In this document: positions 9,590-20,814 of the stretch, piece by piece
Layout: each line of letters opens with the position of its first letter
How positions within the stretch are numbered: the stretch's first letter is position 1
From: Plantago elongata
Taxonomy: Eukaryota; Streptophyta; Magnoliopsida; Lamiales; Plantaginaceae
Direction: 5' to 3'
Length of the DNA: 44,905 nucleotides
NCBI GenBank assembly: GCA_036897095.1
Contig: JAYMSP010000640.1
Span: 1-44,905, forward strand
Notes under the pieces: generated by a model
Databases searched by the model: none
Told to the model about the DNA's origin: nothing
The model's input: the letters and a program-made list of their open reading frames with translations, nothing else
Made by a program: the position numbers and the translations under genes

Positions 9590-10780
9590 ATGCCCTCTCT
9601 TTACATCCACAACAATCTCTTCTTAGTCAAATTACCCAATTTACACCATCCCAGACAATTATCATTCTCCGTAACCTCTTTTAGTACCACGCTAAAGAAT
9701 GTAGATTCGTCTCTGAAAAGGCACAAGAAGTCTCTCGAGGAGCTTGATGCTGAGAAATCATTCACAGTTTCCTACTTAGTAAATTCATGTGGGCTTTCAC
9801 CAGAAAGAGCAGCTCGTGCTTCTGTTCACGTTCGGTTCAAGAATCAGGACAACCCCGATTCGATTCTAGCCCTTTTGGAGAAGTATGGATTCAGTAAAGA
9901 ACAGATTGCGGACGTTGCTAGGATAAGGCCGCATATTTTGAGGTTGAAGGAGAGGACCATTGTGCCCAAGCTCGAGTTTTTCCTCTCGGTTGGAATGTCG
10001 ACGGATTTGCTCGGGATCATTGTTTCGAGGGAGCCGACGTGGCTGCAGGTGAGCTTGGAGAATTCGATTATCCCGAATTATAACTTCCTGAAGAGTGTGC
10101 TTTTAACTGATGAGCGTGTTCATATGACGATTAAGCAGAATCCGCGGATATTTGGTAGAGATATTGAGAGGCGTATTGTCCCGAATATTAAGGTTCTGAG
10201 GGAGCTTAGTGTACCTGAGTCGAGTATTAGATGTTTGTTGATCAATTTTGCGGAGGTGCTTTTTCTCAGTGGTGAGGAGTTCCAAGAATCGGTTGCGAAA
10301 GTGGTTGAAATGAGATTTGATCCGGTGAAGTCTATGTTTGTTGTAGCTTTACATGCGGTTTCTGGAAATGCTAATAAAGTGACATGGAATCAGTGCTATG
10401 ACACTTATAGCAAATGGGGTTGGTCGAAAGAGGATATTTATATGGCATTTACTAAGCATCCGAATTGTATGCTTATGTCTGAGAAGAAGATTTCGAAAGT
10501 TATGGATTTTCTGGTTAACAAGGTTGGACTGGAGTCTAAAGCGATTGCTCAGAGTCCAACGCTTCTGTTATACAGTTTGGAGAAAAGGATGATACCGAGG
10601 TACTCTGTCATTCAAGTATTGACGTCGAGGGGTTTGATGCTTAAGCAATTTAGTGCGCAAACTGTTTTGCGCTACGTGGATAAGGATTTCTTGGATAAGT
10701 TTGTAGTTCCGTATGAGAAGGATGTGCCTAAGCTTTATGACATTTACAAAGGAAAGGTTAAGTTGCCCGAGTCTGATTGA
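9590..10780 (+). CDS. mTERF domain protein, probably mitochondrial
   Basis: A single exon of 396 residues if started at 9590. The frame is also open from an earlier ATG at 9467 (437 residues), but the internal start gives a classic organelle presequence (MPSLYIHNNLFL, then Arg/His/Ser-rich, no early acidic residues, ending near SFSTTLKN) and is preferred. The body is the plant mTERF type: FTVSYLVNSCGLSPERAARA, then repeated helical units with the family pattern of a proline at each repeat start (IRPHILRLKE, REPTWLQVSLE, QNPRIFGRDIE, KHPNCMLMSEKK, QSPTLLLYSLEKRM) and the C-terminal IPRYSVIQVL. Plant mTERFs bind organellar nucleic acid and act in transcription, splicing or RNA maturation. Intron-less coding regions are normal in this plant group. 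The target organelle is inferred. Confidence 0.92.
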   Translation: MPSLYIHNNLFLVKLPNLHHPRQLSFSVTSFSTTLKNVDSSLKRHKKSLEELDAEKSFTVSYLVNSCGLSPERAARASVHVRFKNQDNPDSILALLEKYGFSKEQIADVARIRPHILRLKERTIVPKLEFFLSVGMSTDLLGIIVSREPTWLQVSLENSIIPNYNFLKSVLLTDERVHMTIKQNPRIFGRDIERRIVPNIKVLRELSVPESSIRCLLINFAEVLFLSGEEFQESVAKVVEMRFDPVKSMFVVALHAVSGNANKVTWNQCYDTYSKWGWSKEDIYMAFTKHPNCMLMSEKKISKVMDFLVNKVGLESKAIAQSPTLLLYSLEKRMIPRYSVIQVLTSRGLMLKQFSAQTVLRYVDKDFLDKFVVPYEKDVPKLYDIYKGKVKLPESD

Positions 10781-12014
10781 TATCCAGAAATAGGTATGGT
10801 TTCATTGTTACGTCTTCTTTATGTTTCCATTCTTACTATGTAGATCTATTTTGTATTCTCAATGAGCTGTACATTGGTTGAGCCTGAAGCGAATGAGGGC
10901 TGAAAGTTAAGTTGAATTATTGTGACAATAGGCTGGCTTGTTGTTTTGGCTATCCCAGTATGTTCCCATTTACTTCGAATTAGAGGACCAGTGTGTGTGT
11001 GCCAATTGTTTAAGTCTGTGACTCTGTGTTATGATTTTATTCCATGAGTGTGGTTACTGGTTAATTGGTTATGTAGTTTATTTCAATCGGACACAAGTAT
11101 TCTGTTCAGACTTCAGATCATGTGGCAAAGTAAACTAGGGAGTTTTGGCTTTACTAAGCAATGTTCTTTACAAAATTCATCATCTGATTTCATGCTTAAA
11201 TCCGCAGGTTCACTATGCACAATGTTTCAAACATTTAAAACTTGAAACACTTTTCGCTTACTACTCATTAGGTTTTCAACTCGTTACAGCATATACATTG
11301 CATGTAGAGAACCCATAAACTGCGCAAGGACTGAAATATAATCCACAGGGCAGTAACAGCAATGCTGCTATTCTTTGTGTTTGGACATCTCCATCTTCTC
11401 TTTTATAGCCTTATATGAATGGTTCTGGTATTGGGTGTATTTTACGTATGAACATGGTAACTTTTGTATGGGCGCGCGGCAAGTTAATAGATAGCATAAA
11501 CGAATTATATGGCTGAGATATGGACTATGAAATCATGTTTATCACTGTCAAATCATGCCTATTGACTGTCTGTGCAGGAAGACAGCTTCAGCATAGGATT
11601 AGGACCACCACCAAATCCTAACTGAGGTGCAGCAGCTTATGGAGAAATCCCTAACAGTGGACGGGATTTTCTTTATGGCGAAGCCAGACGAGTAGGCGGA
11701 GTAGCAGACTCATTCACTAAATGAGACCGGGATTTGAGCAAATTTTCAAGTCTAGATTGCCACCCCACCCCTGCCTTTGTATCCCGCAGGTACGCTCAAT
11801 TTATGGGATGTATGTCCATCATGGTTGTTAGATATTTTTTGTATGTATTGGAGAAATTCGGGTTTTCAGATGAGATAGATTCTATTATTTTTCATACATG
11901 AGGATGTTGAAGCCAATATATTGTTTATTACATCAAAACTCAAAAACATCATTGAACAACAACTTCAACATAAAAGAACAACATAGACAGATAGAAGAAA
12001 TGACAAGACACTGA
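10781..12014. other. 3' region of the mTERF gene and spacer to the dirigent gene
   Basis: No ORF of note. A possible 3'-UTR intron starts at the AG|GTATGG near 10794 and ends at the TGTGCAG near 11578, after which comes a richer stretch with short purine tracts. The segment from about 11900 to 12014 should be the 3' UTR of the minus-strand dirigent gene. Confidence 0.3.
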
Positions 12015-12614
12015 CTACACATCAGGAGTGGCAACATACAAATGATACTCCATGACCATGTTCATCGTCTCTGGATCCTGCGAAATAGTTTTCTTCAATG
12101 CTATCCCACGCGCCAAAAGGAGCTTACCCGTACCTGCAACAATCGACAACTCACCATCAGTCGCGTAAGCCACTAATCGCCCCAGAAGCGTGAGTGTACT
12201 CCCTTCATATTCCCCCTCAGTGAAGATAATGTTCCAATTCACAGTTAGTGCAGTCTCATGCAAGTCATCCAGTACATGAATCCCCTGGCATCTCCCAACT
12301 TGTGGCGAGTCAAACTCAGGGCCGGCAGTCATGAGGTGGTCGATAATTTGTGTCCGTCCAAAGTAGGTTGGCGAGTTGGGGGTCACTGAGGCCTCGGCCA
12401 CATTGAAGACAGTCTTGTTGGGGCCGGCTATCTTGTCTTGGATGTAGAAGTGGAACTCAGTAATGGTTTCGCCTTCTTGGAGGTGGAGGGTACGGGATAG
12501 TTGACTGAGTAGGGATGAGTCGGAGGATCCGGGCATGGCGATGAAGTTGCGAGCTTGGGTATAGGACCCGGAGATGGCTAGCAATGCCACTGTGAAAAGA
12601 ATGATGTTTGCCAT
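12015..12614 (-). CDS. Dirigent protein
   Basis: A single exon of 199 residues. The start at 12614 is preferred over an upstream in-frame ATG because it begins directly with a signal peptide (MANIILFTVALLAISGSYTQA). Dirigent proteins are secreted, bind phenoxy radicals and steer stereoselective coupling in lignan, lignin or terpenoid pathways. The dirigent domain spans about residue 45 to the end: TEFHFYIQDKIAGPNKT, VGRCQGIHVLDD, IIFTEGEYEGSTLTLLGR, TGKLLLARGIALKKT, and the closing VMEYHLYVATPDV. The usual GRAQG motif is GRCQG here, with a Cys in place of Ala. Substrate and subfamily cannot be told from sequence alone. Lack of introns is typical. Confidence 0.93.
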   Translation of the reverse strand: MANIILFTVALLAISGSYTQARNFIAMPGSSDSSLLSQLSRTLHLQEGETITEFHFYIQDKIAGPNKTVFNVAEASVTPNSPTYFGRTQIIDHLMTAGPEFDSPQVGRCQGIHVLDDLHETALTVNWNIIFTEGEYEGSTLTLLGRLVAYATDGELSIVAGTGKLLLARGIALKKTISQDPETMNMVMEYHLYVATPDV

Positions 12615-12662
12615 TGCTTTGTTGGTGAATTTTTGTTTATGTAATTTGACATTTAAGGAGGG

Positions 12663-12668
12663 TATATA
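12663..12668 (-). promoter_or_regulatory. Probable TATA box of the dirigent gene
   Basis: TATATA in the minus-strand context CCTTTATATACC lies about 50 bases upstream of the dirigent ATG at 12614, implying a short leader. No other TATA-like site is closer. Confidence 0.4.
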
Positions 12669-12739
12669 AAGGTGTAAACTGTGGGTAATTTGTGGAACTG
12701 GAGTTCGCTGCAAATTTCGATTGTTGTGAAATAAACAAC

Positions 12740-13799
12740 TCTTTTTTTGGCAACTTACATCGGACTCGTGTGACGCATGATTGCATTCATCATTTGTTAG
12801 GATTTTAATATAGGCCCTCGCGCTTCACGTAAAGTGCTGCAACAAACAATTCATTATTCATATATTGAGGAATTTGAAGTTCCTATAACCCCAAAATAGA
12901 ACATATCTCATCTCCTCTCCTCTCCTCTCCTCTCCTAGATCAATATTCACAGAAATAGTCCGATAAAGTTGTTAAAAATGGAACATTCAAAATGGAACGT
13001 GATGCTTAGTTCAAATTCAATTTGCAGTTCAAAATTCAGGTCTTTTATGAAATGCACTTTTAGTGCCATATATCCGGTTTGGGTAGCCCGATTGAAATCA
13101 ACTGGATTTGATAGGTGTTTCAGATTACACACCACTAATCGCCTAATAATGTTGCCTAATAATGTCGATTAACATTTTAATTGTACATCAATAAAGACAA
13201 GTACAGCCAAACAAGGACAAAGGAAGTAAGAAGGTGCAGCAATTGCTACCCCTAAATTTTACTTTCTCTTAAGACTTTGTACTAAGGAGAAGTTGAAGCT
13301 TACACCCTGTAGAGTACCTAGATAGCCAAGAAATGACCAATATACCCTTAAGAATTAGTTTATTCACGGATAAAACCATTTAATTCATAAATCTTCCATA
13401 AAATTAGAAAGTATCAAAAAGTATATTCAGCCATACAAACAAATCTAACTAAAAATACTTTGAAGAATTTAACAGCAAAATATACTCAAAGCTGTATTGA
13501 TATTGAATTAATTGAATGAATAAATAAATAATATACTTAATTGATGGAATATTTTATTTTTTAAATATATGATTGTATATCGTGGTTGTTATGTATCTTA
13601 AAGTTGTTATAAATAAGTAACGTAACATATTTTTATGCGTTGAAAATTACTAAGAATATAAGTCGAACACAATAATGTGAATCACTTAAAACTATTGTAT
13701 TAAGTATAAATCTAATAGTTCATGTTACTCTTTGTTATGTTTAACGATTGATACCTTGACTATTTTTTCGGCTTACGTCTACAGCCATTCGCTACTGTG
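12740..13799. other. Spacer between the dirigent gene and the pectinesterase duplication
   Basis: AT-rich DNA without recognisable genes. It holds a (CTCCT)5 microsatellite at 12912-12936. Small ORFs on both strands around 12947-13172 have no recognisable content. Confidence 0.4.
12912..12936. repeat. (CTCCT)n microsatellite
   Basis: Five perfect copies of CTCCT in a row, extended slightly on the left by imperfect CT-rich sequence. Confidence 0.9.
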
Positions 13800-13802
13800 T
13801 GC

Positions 13803-15044
13803 ATTAAGTTGTTGCATACCAGCCCATACTAAAGATACATATCAGCTATCAGCAAACTGAGTCAAATTAGCCAACCATTTTTATGAACTTGGTAATTCTA
13901 GATTGGCCATTTAGGCCCAAATTAACCATGTGGTTGATTATGGAATGGTCATATTGGAAGTTGGAACAGCTAGCTAGTAACAAACTAGCTGCTACGTACA
14001 ATTTTCAATGGACAATGTACCATCTTCCTGGCGTGACTTTATGTGTTCAATACATATAGCAGAGTGTACAACTCAATTTTACATGGTTCCTCACTTCCTT
14101 GTTCGCATTAACTTTCAATGTGTTTGTGTTCGATTATCTTCACACAAAGCTACCTAAAGAAGTTTATTAGACCAGATAAACTATATCGGTTAGGCTATGT
14201 TTAGCATAAATAGTTGAATAGTTACACGAACAAACTTATCAACCACCGGTTAGCATTGTGTGACAAGCTTATTTTGAAAATAAGTAAATTGAAAGGCGCA
14301 TTAAACTTAGCATGTGGATGTATTATGAATGGGAAGTTAGACGGAAAGAACTATAGCAATGCAATACAAATGCATATTTGGATTGACTTTGGCCAAGTTG
14401 GGTGTTGGGCCAAAAAAACCCCACAAAGTTGGCCAAGTTGTGTTTAAGAAGGGTTCAGATTCAATTGACTTGGAAACTATGGTTCATTATAGGAGAAATT
14501 AGCAACGAAATTGATGATCATACAACGAGTTTACGTTGACAGCATATTTTGTTTGATAATGATGTCGCATCCATGCATTAATTACGTCGCTAGCTCTGAG
14601 TCAAGTCTTATTACTAGTTTATTATATGATCATTGAAACTTATTTCTATGTAACATAATTGAAGAAGCGTATTGGGTCAATATATATATATATATATATA
14701 ACATTGTGAGTGAATTGCAAGACCTATACTTTATCTAAAAAAATTAATATAGATTTTAATTATCTTTTCTATCGTGTGAGACCACTGCAACAAAATAATA
14801 TACGTGTTTATATATACATGCTCTTTATACGGTCCTCAATATCCTAAGTTGCGAAGGGAAGGATGTGTCAAGTGAGTTAGTGAGGTAAAGGAACAATTTA
14901 ACAGTTCAGTTAAATGTGAGTTGACATTTGAAGTCATTGTCTCTTCCAAAGTGCAACTAATTGGAATATTCTAACTTCTAAGCCTGCAAAAGTAATGAAT
15001 CTTCGTTATCTAGCTGCATGGACCCTAACTCTTCATTTGTAGCT
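13803..15044. other. Upstream region of pectinesterase copy 1
   Basis: No gene is visible. The region aligns in patches with the segment upstream of copy 2 and should contain the copy 1 promoter. A (TA)n microsatellite lies at 14680-14701. An ORF at 14214-14447 is not conserved in copy 2 and is not supported. Confidence 0.5.
14680..14701. repeat. (TA)n microsatellite
   Basis: A run of about ten uninterrupted TA units upstream of pectinesterase copy 1. It is absent from the matching position in copy 2. Confidence 0.9.
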
Positions 15045-15052
15045 TATATAAA
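15045..15052 (+). promoter_or_regulatory. TATA box of pectinesterase copy 1
   Basis: TATATAAA lies 76 bases before the leader's end at the ATG (15128). The same motif occurs at the matching site of copy 2, and both leaders share tttggcactcaaa just before the ATG. Confidence 0.65.
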
Positions 15053-15127
15053 ATAAACACCATTTGAAGGATATATAAACCTCAAATATCTCCTAGTCTT
15101 TGTGTCTTTTGGCACTCAAATTATCCA

Positions 15128-16611
15128 ATGCCGGGCAAGTACAATTATGGTTGGGTACTATTGGCCGCAGTTACTACATTGGCCATGGCAACCGAGGAGG
15201 ATATGATTCCGGCCGACAAATCCGAGGTGGACATGTGGTTCACTCGAAATGTACTCCCTCTAGAAACACGAAATTCGGAATTGAACCTGGAGCTAGTCGA
15301 GGCCGAGACAAATCCGATTTGTTTGAATGTGCGGGCGGACGGGACAGGCCAGTACATTAGCATCACGGATGCCATCCAGAGCATCCCGGATGGCAACAAG
15401 CAGCGTTTCATCATCAACATTGGTCCGGGAACCTACACGGAGAAGATAAGGGTAGAGGCCGATTTCGTCACCTTTTATGGCGACGCTGAGAACATGCCTA
15501 CAATCGTATTCGATGGGAAGTCCAAGAAGTTCGGGACGGAGAATAGTGCCACGGTACTTATTACGGCCGACTATTTTGTAGCCGTAAATGTCATCTTCAA
15601 GGTTTTTTTATGTTTTTTGTTCTATGAAGCTTTATGTTTATGAGCTTGTTGTCTTGCTCTACTTTAATTTGCTTAAACATAAACTCCTATAGAATGCTCA
15701 TATTTGTAGAATTCTGCACCGTTTCCTACTGCTAAAGATGGAGATCAGGCAGTCGCACTGACGATACAGGGTGACATGGCATCATTTTACAGATGTAAGT
15801 TCATTGGGTTCCAGGATACACTCTGTGATAACCGGGGCAATCATTTTTTCATGGATTGCTACATCGAGGGTACCGTGGATTTCATTTTTGGTGATGGCAC
15901 GTCAATTTACTTGGTAGTGATCATCTTACAATATATATTTCATATATATCATCAATGATATATACTAACATCCTAATCTTACTTCATTCACCAGAGAACC
16001 GAGTTGCATGTAATACCCGGCAACTCGGAATCTTATATCACCGCACACGGTAGCAATGATCCTACTGAGGAGTCTGGATATTCATTTGTCCATTCATGTG
16101 TAACGGGGATGGGAGGTACAGCTTACCTCGGACGGCCTTGGAGGCGATATGCCAAGGTTGTATTTGCATACTCCGAGCTGACCGATGTGATCAAACCCCA
16201 GGGATGGGATGCAAAACCGGATTTCGCTAGGTGATCGCCCAGTAATTATATATGAGGCTTAGCCTGTATGTCGGCATTATTTTCTTACAGTAATATTGAC
16301 CATGGATATTTAACTGCAGCACCGTGTACTTCGGAGAGTACCAGAACACAGGGCTAGGATCAGACGATGGAAGAAGAGCTTCATACACCAAAGAGCTAAG
16401 CAACGTAGAGAGTCAGAGATTCATGACCCTAAGTTTCATTAAGAGCTCCGGCTGGCTACTCCCACCACCAGGCTATAAGCAGCCATCTCAGGAGCAGCCA
16501 TCTCAGGATTTGCCATATATTCAATGGACATATAGTTCCAGAGATTTTCTATACTCCGCTAGTATATTCGGTCATGTATTTTCATATTTGATTATGTATC
16601 TAGTATTGTAG
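15128..16611 (+). CDS. Pectinesterase, PPME1-like, copy 1, with C-terminal hydrophobic tail
   Basis: Four exons: 15128-15601, 15710-15913, 15995-16230 and 16320-16611 (phases 0, 0, 2), giving 401 residues. The enzyme removes methyl esters from cell-wall homogalacturonan. A signal peptide ([15 protein letters not shown]) is followed directly by the catalytic domain with no PMEI pro-region, as in the pollen PPME1 group, which shares the opening [13 protein letters not shown]. Catalytic residues are present: Gln in GDQAVALT, Gln-Asp in GFQDTL, Asp in VDFIFG, and Arg and Trp in [12 protein letters not shown]1-type enzymes normally end near WLLPPP. Here about 47 further residues follow: a Pro/Gln-rich linker, then [13 protein letters not shown] and a hydrophobic end ([15 protein letters not shown]). 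This tail could be a GPI-anchor signal or a membrane anchor. Compared with copy 2, a two-residue gap occurs before FVTFYG. Confidence 0.92.
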
Positions 16612-18884
16612 TATATGTACTTTCGTACATATCCAGAAACGCAATACCATCAACATTGTATTTGTACTGAAACATTAGGTGTCTTTTCTAAGAACATCGA
16701 TGTTTTACAAACAAATAAATAATGAAATGAATGTTCCCGTCCGAAATAAGAAAAACTATTGTTTACGCTAGTGTTTCAGCCAATATTAAGAAAAATTGAA
16801 GTTGTCACAAATCCAAAAACAGGACATATCACTAAGTCCATCGAGTTGTTGCATACCAGCCCATCTTGGCAAACATTTCAATAAACTGCCATTGGATCAA
16901 ATTAGCCAATTTTGGCCCAAAATTTTAACGAACATGGTAACTCCTTAGTTTGATTAGTGGTGTGTTTGATCATGGAAGAGCTCATGAATTGGTCACATTG
17001 ATAGAACAGATTGCTACCTCAATTTTGGTACAAATGCACATTCTTTTAGATTCTTCACATGTCTCCACCAGCATCCTCGGATTATTCGCCCTTCATTTGG
17101 ATGCAGTAAAATCCTTCAGGGTTGGAAAACCTAATGGAGAATCATGCCCCTCAGCTCAGCTGCGTAAATCAACCGTGAAAGTTCTTCTTCAGCATTTTAG
17201 TTCAAAGTTCAGATATAACCATTTGGTAATGGAAAGCTTTTACTAGCAAAACAATGTATAAGCTCTGAAAGCCCCATATGATCCAGTACAGTGTGATCAA
17301 ACATCATTTTTGCAGGTGATGCCTACATATGCGTTCCTATACCCTGATCCAGAACGCTAGCAGTGTTGAAACTTGAGCATACTATGTTTAGCCATAGCTT
17401 AAATCCTTCAGTTATCAGCAAACTCAGATTCTGGCAGAAAATGGAGAGTAAGTTTTACAAGTGAGAAGCTCTGTTTATGTAGATAACTGTCACGTTAGTT
17501 ACAAAGTAACTGATATGTACAATTCTTAGAGCATAGTGTACCAACAAATCCCTAATATAAGTTTGCGTGTACAGTACATGAAGCAGAGTGTGCAAGTCAA
17601 TTTTTCAATAGTTCATCACTTCCTTTGCGGCATTAACTCGATCGTTGGTGTTCGATTATCTCACTCAAAGCACATTACGCCTTTCCTGTTCGACTATGAA
17701 CAGTAGCAGAGTTTCAAACAGAGGAGATACTGATAAACAACAACATTTCCTCATGTCCTCTGTATTCTGACGAGTATTATTTGGCAGTCTAAAAAGAACA
17801 GGATGCACAGGCAAATCATCACCTACTGATTGCAATTCTGTGAATATTCACTTCATTTCCGAAGTCGATCTGATCATATCCATGATCTTTCAACAATACA
17901 TGCCGAATAAAGCTAGAAACTCAAAAAAAAAAATTTAGAAGTTGAAATCGGGTAACAATATAATTTTGATAAAAAACCATCGAACTAATAACCTACCGTT
18001 AACTTAGTAAATAGGTCGTGTTCTCTTAACTGAAAATCACTTCAGTTCAGTGCAGTTCAGTTCAGTTTAGCTCTGCTTAATTATAATTTATATTTTACTT
18101 CAGTTCAGTTAAATTCAGTTTATTTACACAACCTTAGTATGTGGTGTGTCATCAGTGGAAAAGGAGCAAGAGCAATACAATGACAATGCAGATTTGGATT
18201 ACATGTTAGTTTGGCTTGTTGTTGGGGGCAAAAGCCCTCCACAAAGTTGGCCTAGTGGTGCTTAACGAAAGTGCGGTTTCATTTGACTGGAAATTTTGGT
18301 ACATAGAGCAGACATTTTATATGTATGGAATTGGTGAAACAACTACTTAGTTTAATTGACAGCATCTTTGTTTCATCCCTTCTGTCAACTGTCAATGACA
18401 CCTACAGGTCACTTTAATTGTTCTCACTTTAATTGGTTAGTTTCAATAGCTGTATTACAGTGTATAAAGGTTGATTGCATGTATATAGACTACAGGTGAA
18501 TTGCGAAACCGATCCTTTAACTCAAAGTTCTTTGTCATTGAAATCCGTGTGAACAATTTGCTATACAGACAAAATACGTCCAAGAGGGCCCAACATTGTT
18601 CGTTTACCTTATGAATGTTTTTATGATGTGTCATGTCACCTAAGTCCACTTCAATAATACCGTATGTGTACTTGTTCTGTATATCTATACGGTTCTCAGG
18701 ATCAAAATTGTAAAACGGAGAATTTGGGTGGACCAAAATGGCAGAGTAGTTTGAGTTGAAGTTCTACCTATATTACCTACTCAAGACTCAGTACCTGAGT
18801 TGACCTTCAAAAGTCATTGTCTATTCCAAAGTGCTAACTTGGAATTTTCTCAGCCTGCAATATGCATGGAGTCTTAATTTAGTT
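16612..18884. other. Spacer between the two pectinesterase genes
   Basis: Contains the 3' UTR of copy 1 and, from about 16840, the duplicated upstream segment of copy 2. A TTCAG-rich imperfect pentanucleotide tract lies at about 18045-18120. ORFs at 16950-17246 and 18455-18736 have no recognisable protein and are not matched in copy 1, so they are not called as genes. The extra 0.8 kb relative to copy 1 falls mainly at 16950-18000. Confidence 0.5.
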
Positions 18885-18892
18885 TATATAAA
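18885..18892 (+). promoter_or_regulatory. TATA box of pectinesterase copy 2
   Basis: TATATAAA at 92 bases before the ATG at 18977, at the position matching the TATA box of copy 1. Confidence 0.65.
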
Positions 18893-18976
18893 GACTATTA
18901 GAATTTAGAGGGATAATCTTCGTTCCTCATTCTTGTTCTTCTCTTCTATTCTTTCTGTGTTTTTGGCACTCAAACA

Positions 18977-20437
18977 ATGGAGGCCAAGTATATTCATGTT
19001 TATGTACTATTGGCCGCAGCAGCTAGTTTGGCTACCGCAACTGGCCAGGTGATTCCGGCCGATCAGTCCGAGGTGAACATGTGGTTCACTCAAAATGTAC
19101 TCCCTCTATATGCACGGGTTTCGTACTTGAACCCCGAGCTAGTCACCGCGGAGACAAGTCTAGTTGTTTTGAATGTTCGGCTAGACGGGACGGGCCAGTA
19201 CAATAGCATCACGGATGCCATCAAGAGCATCCCAAATGGCAACACACAACGTGTCATCATCAACATTGGCCCGGGAACCTATAAGGAGAAGATAACAGTA
19301 GAGGCCACGAAGCGGTTCGTCACCTTTTATGGTGAAGCGGACAACATGCCTATAATTGTATTTGATGGGACGGCCAAGGATTACACGACGAAGAGGAGTG
19401 CCACGGTATTTGTTATGGCCGACTACTTTGTAGCCGTAAATGTCATCTTCAAGGTAGTAACTTTTTTTTACATGAAGCTTTATATTTGCATGGGTGTTCC
19501 CAATCTACTTTAATTTGCTTTAAAAGATAGAATTCTAAAGTATGCTTATTTGAAGAATTCTGCACCGTGGCCAGTCGCTAAAGAAGGGGATCAGGCGGTT
19601 GCACTGACGATACAGGGTGACATGGCATCATTTTATGGATGTTGGTTCCTTGGAATCCAGGACACACTCAATGATGATCGTGGTAATCATTTTTTCATGG
19701 ATTGCTATATTGAGGGTACCACGGATTTCATCTTCGGTGATGCCAGATCAATTTACTTGGTAACAATCATCTTATCCTACGTATATATTTATAATATATA
19801 TTGGCCTCCTAATCTTACTTCATCCATCAGAGGACCGAGTTGCATGTTGTACCTGGTAACCCGGTAGCTTATATCACCGCACACAGTAGCAATGATCCTA
19901 CAGAGGAGTCAGGATATTTATTTGTCCATTCATGTGTGACTGGGACCGGAGGTATAGCTTTTCTCGGACGACCTTGGAGACCATATGCCAAGGTTATATT
20001 TGCATACTCAGAGATGACTGATGTGGTTAGAAGCCAAGGATGGTATGTGGATTCGACTTCTGCTAGGTAAGTACAGTAATTTTATATGAAGCTTAGCTTG
20101 TATGTGTTTTTTTTTCTTTTCCAAACAACAATTTTGACTCTTGGTATTTAAATGCAGCACTGTTTACTTCGCTGAGTACCAAAACATAGGACCAGGGTCG
20201 AACAACGGAAGCAGAGCTCCATACACTAGAGAGCTGACTGAAGCAGAGAGTCAAAGTTTCATGACGATCAGTTACATCGGTGGCTCTGGTTGGCTACTTC
20301 CTCCACCCGTCTTTGAACGACCATCTTATGTGTGGCCATCTAATAATGTGTGGACATATCATTCCGGTGGTTTCCTATACTCAACTAGTACACTAGGTCA
20401 TGCATTTTTGTCTTTGTTAATGTACTTTGTATTATAG
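18977..20437 (+). CDS. Pectinesterase, PPME1-like, copy 2, with C-terminal hydrophobic tail
   Basis: Four exons: 18977-19453, 19556-19759, 19831-20066 and 20158-20437 (phases 0, 0, 2), giving 398 residues. It is the tandem paralogue of the gene at 15128, and exon 2 proteins agree at 56 of 68 positions. It has a signal peptide (VYVLLAAAASLATATG) and catalytic residues in [14 protein letters not shown] (Ile replaces the usual aromatic before Gln-Asp), TDFIFG and FLGRPWRP. The C-terminal extension after WLLPPP is kept: a short linker, then WTYHSGGFLYSTS and a hydrophobic end (LGHAFLSLLMYFVL). The tail is thus conserved in both copies although the linker has diverged, which argues for a function. 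The second intron begins GTAACA, and the exon 2 acceptor is an unusual TTTGAAG. Confidence 0.92.
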
Positions 20438-20814
20438 CATATGTTATTTTACACACACAAAAACATACCGTCTACATTCGCCTGAAACATTAGGGGTTTT
20501 ACACTCGTTGTTAATGGCAGTCGGCATGATATATACACTTGCAGATAGCACACTCATCCAAAAAAAGAAAAAAATACCAGCCTACCAGGCATATAAATAA
20601 TTTATATTATATTCAAAAGATCAACATTGAAGCATATATGCAGAAGTATTTGACACTCAAATCAGGTTTATTCTACAGCCGGATATCACCAATGTTACTG
20701 GTGCATAGAAAAAATATAGAGATAGCTTCACCACTATGGATCGAATAGCAGAAGGAATACGAACAAGAATTGTGAGAAAGCAGACATACGAAGAACTTTC
20801 TCGGTGAAGATAAT
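20438..20814. other. Converging 3' ends of pectinesterase copy 2 and TOC34
   Basis: Only 377 bases separate the two stop codons on opposite strands. The stretch must hold both 3' UTRs. A short A-rich run lies at 20558-20575. No gene is visible. Confidence 0.5.

Larger units (their letters stand above)
13800..20500. repeat. Tandem segmental duplication carrying two pectinesterase genes
   Basis: Copy 1 is about 13800-16700 and copy 2 about 16840-20500. Matching landmarks occur in the same order: gttgttgcataccagcccat at about 13807 and 16847; the gttcgattatct region at about 14128 and 17652; the cacaaagttggcc region at about 14423 and 18240; the start codons at 15128 and 18977; the stops at 16611 and 20437; and ctgaaacattagg after each gene. 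The spacing between matched points rises from about 3.04 to 3.85 kb, so copy 2 gained, or copy 1 lost, about 0.8 kb upstream. Exon sizes are almost unchanged. Confidence 0.8.

Noticed and set aside
12947..13172. Overlapping ORFs on both strands after the dirigent gene
   Set aside because: Mutually antisense, low complexity, no protein similarity that I can recognise.
16950..17246. 98-codon ORF between the pectinesterases
   Set aside because: No recognisable domain and no counterpart in the duplicated segment.
18030..18120. TTCAG-rich tract as a regulatory array
   Set aside because: Imperfect pentanucleotide repeats are adequately explained as microsatellite sequence, and no counterpart occurs before copy 1.
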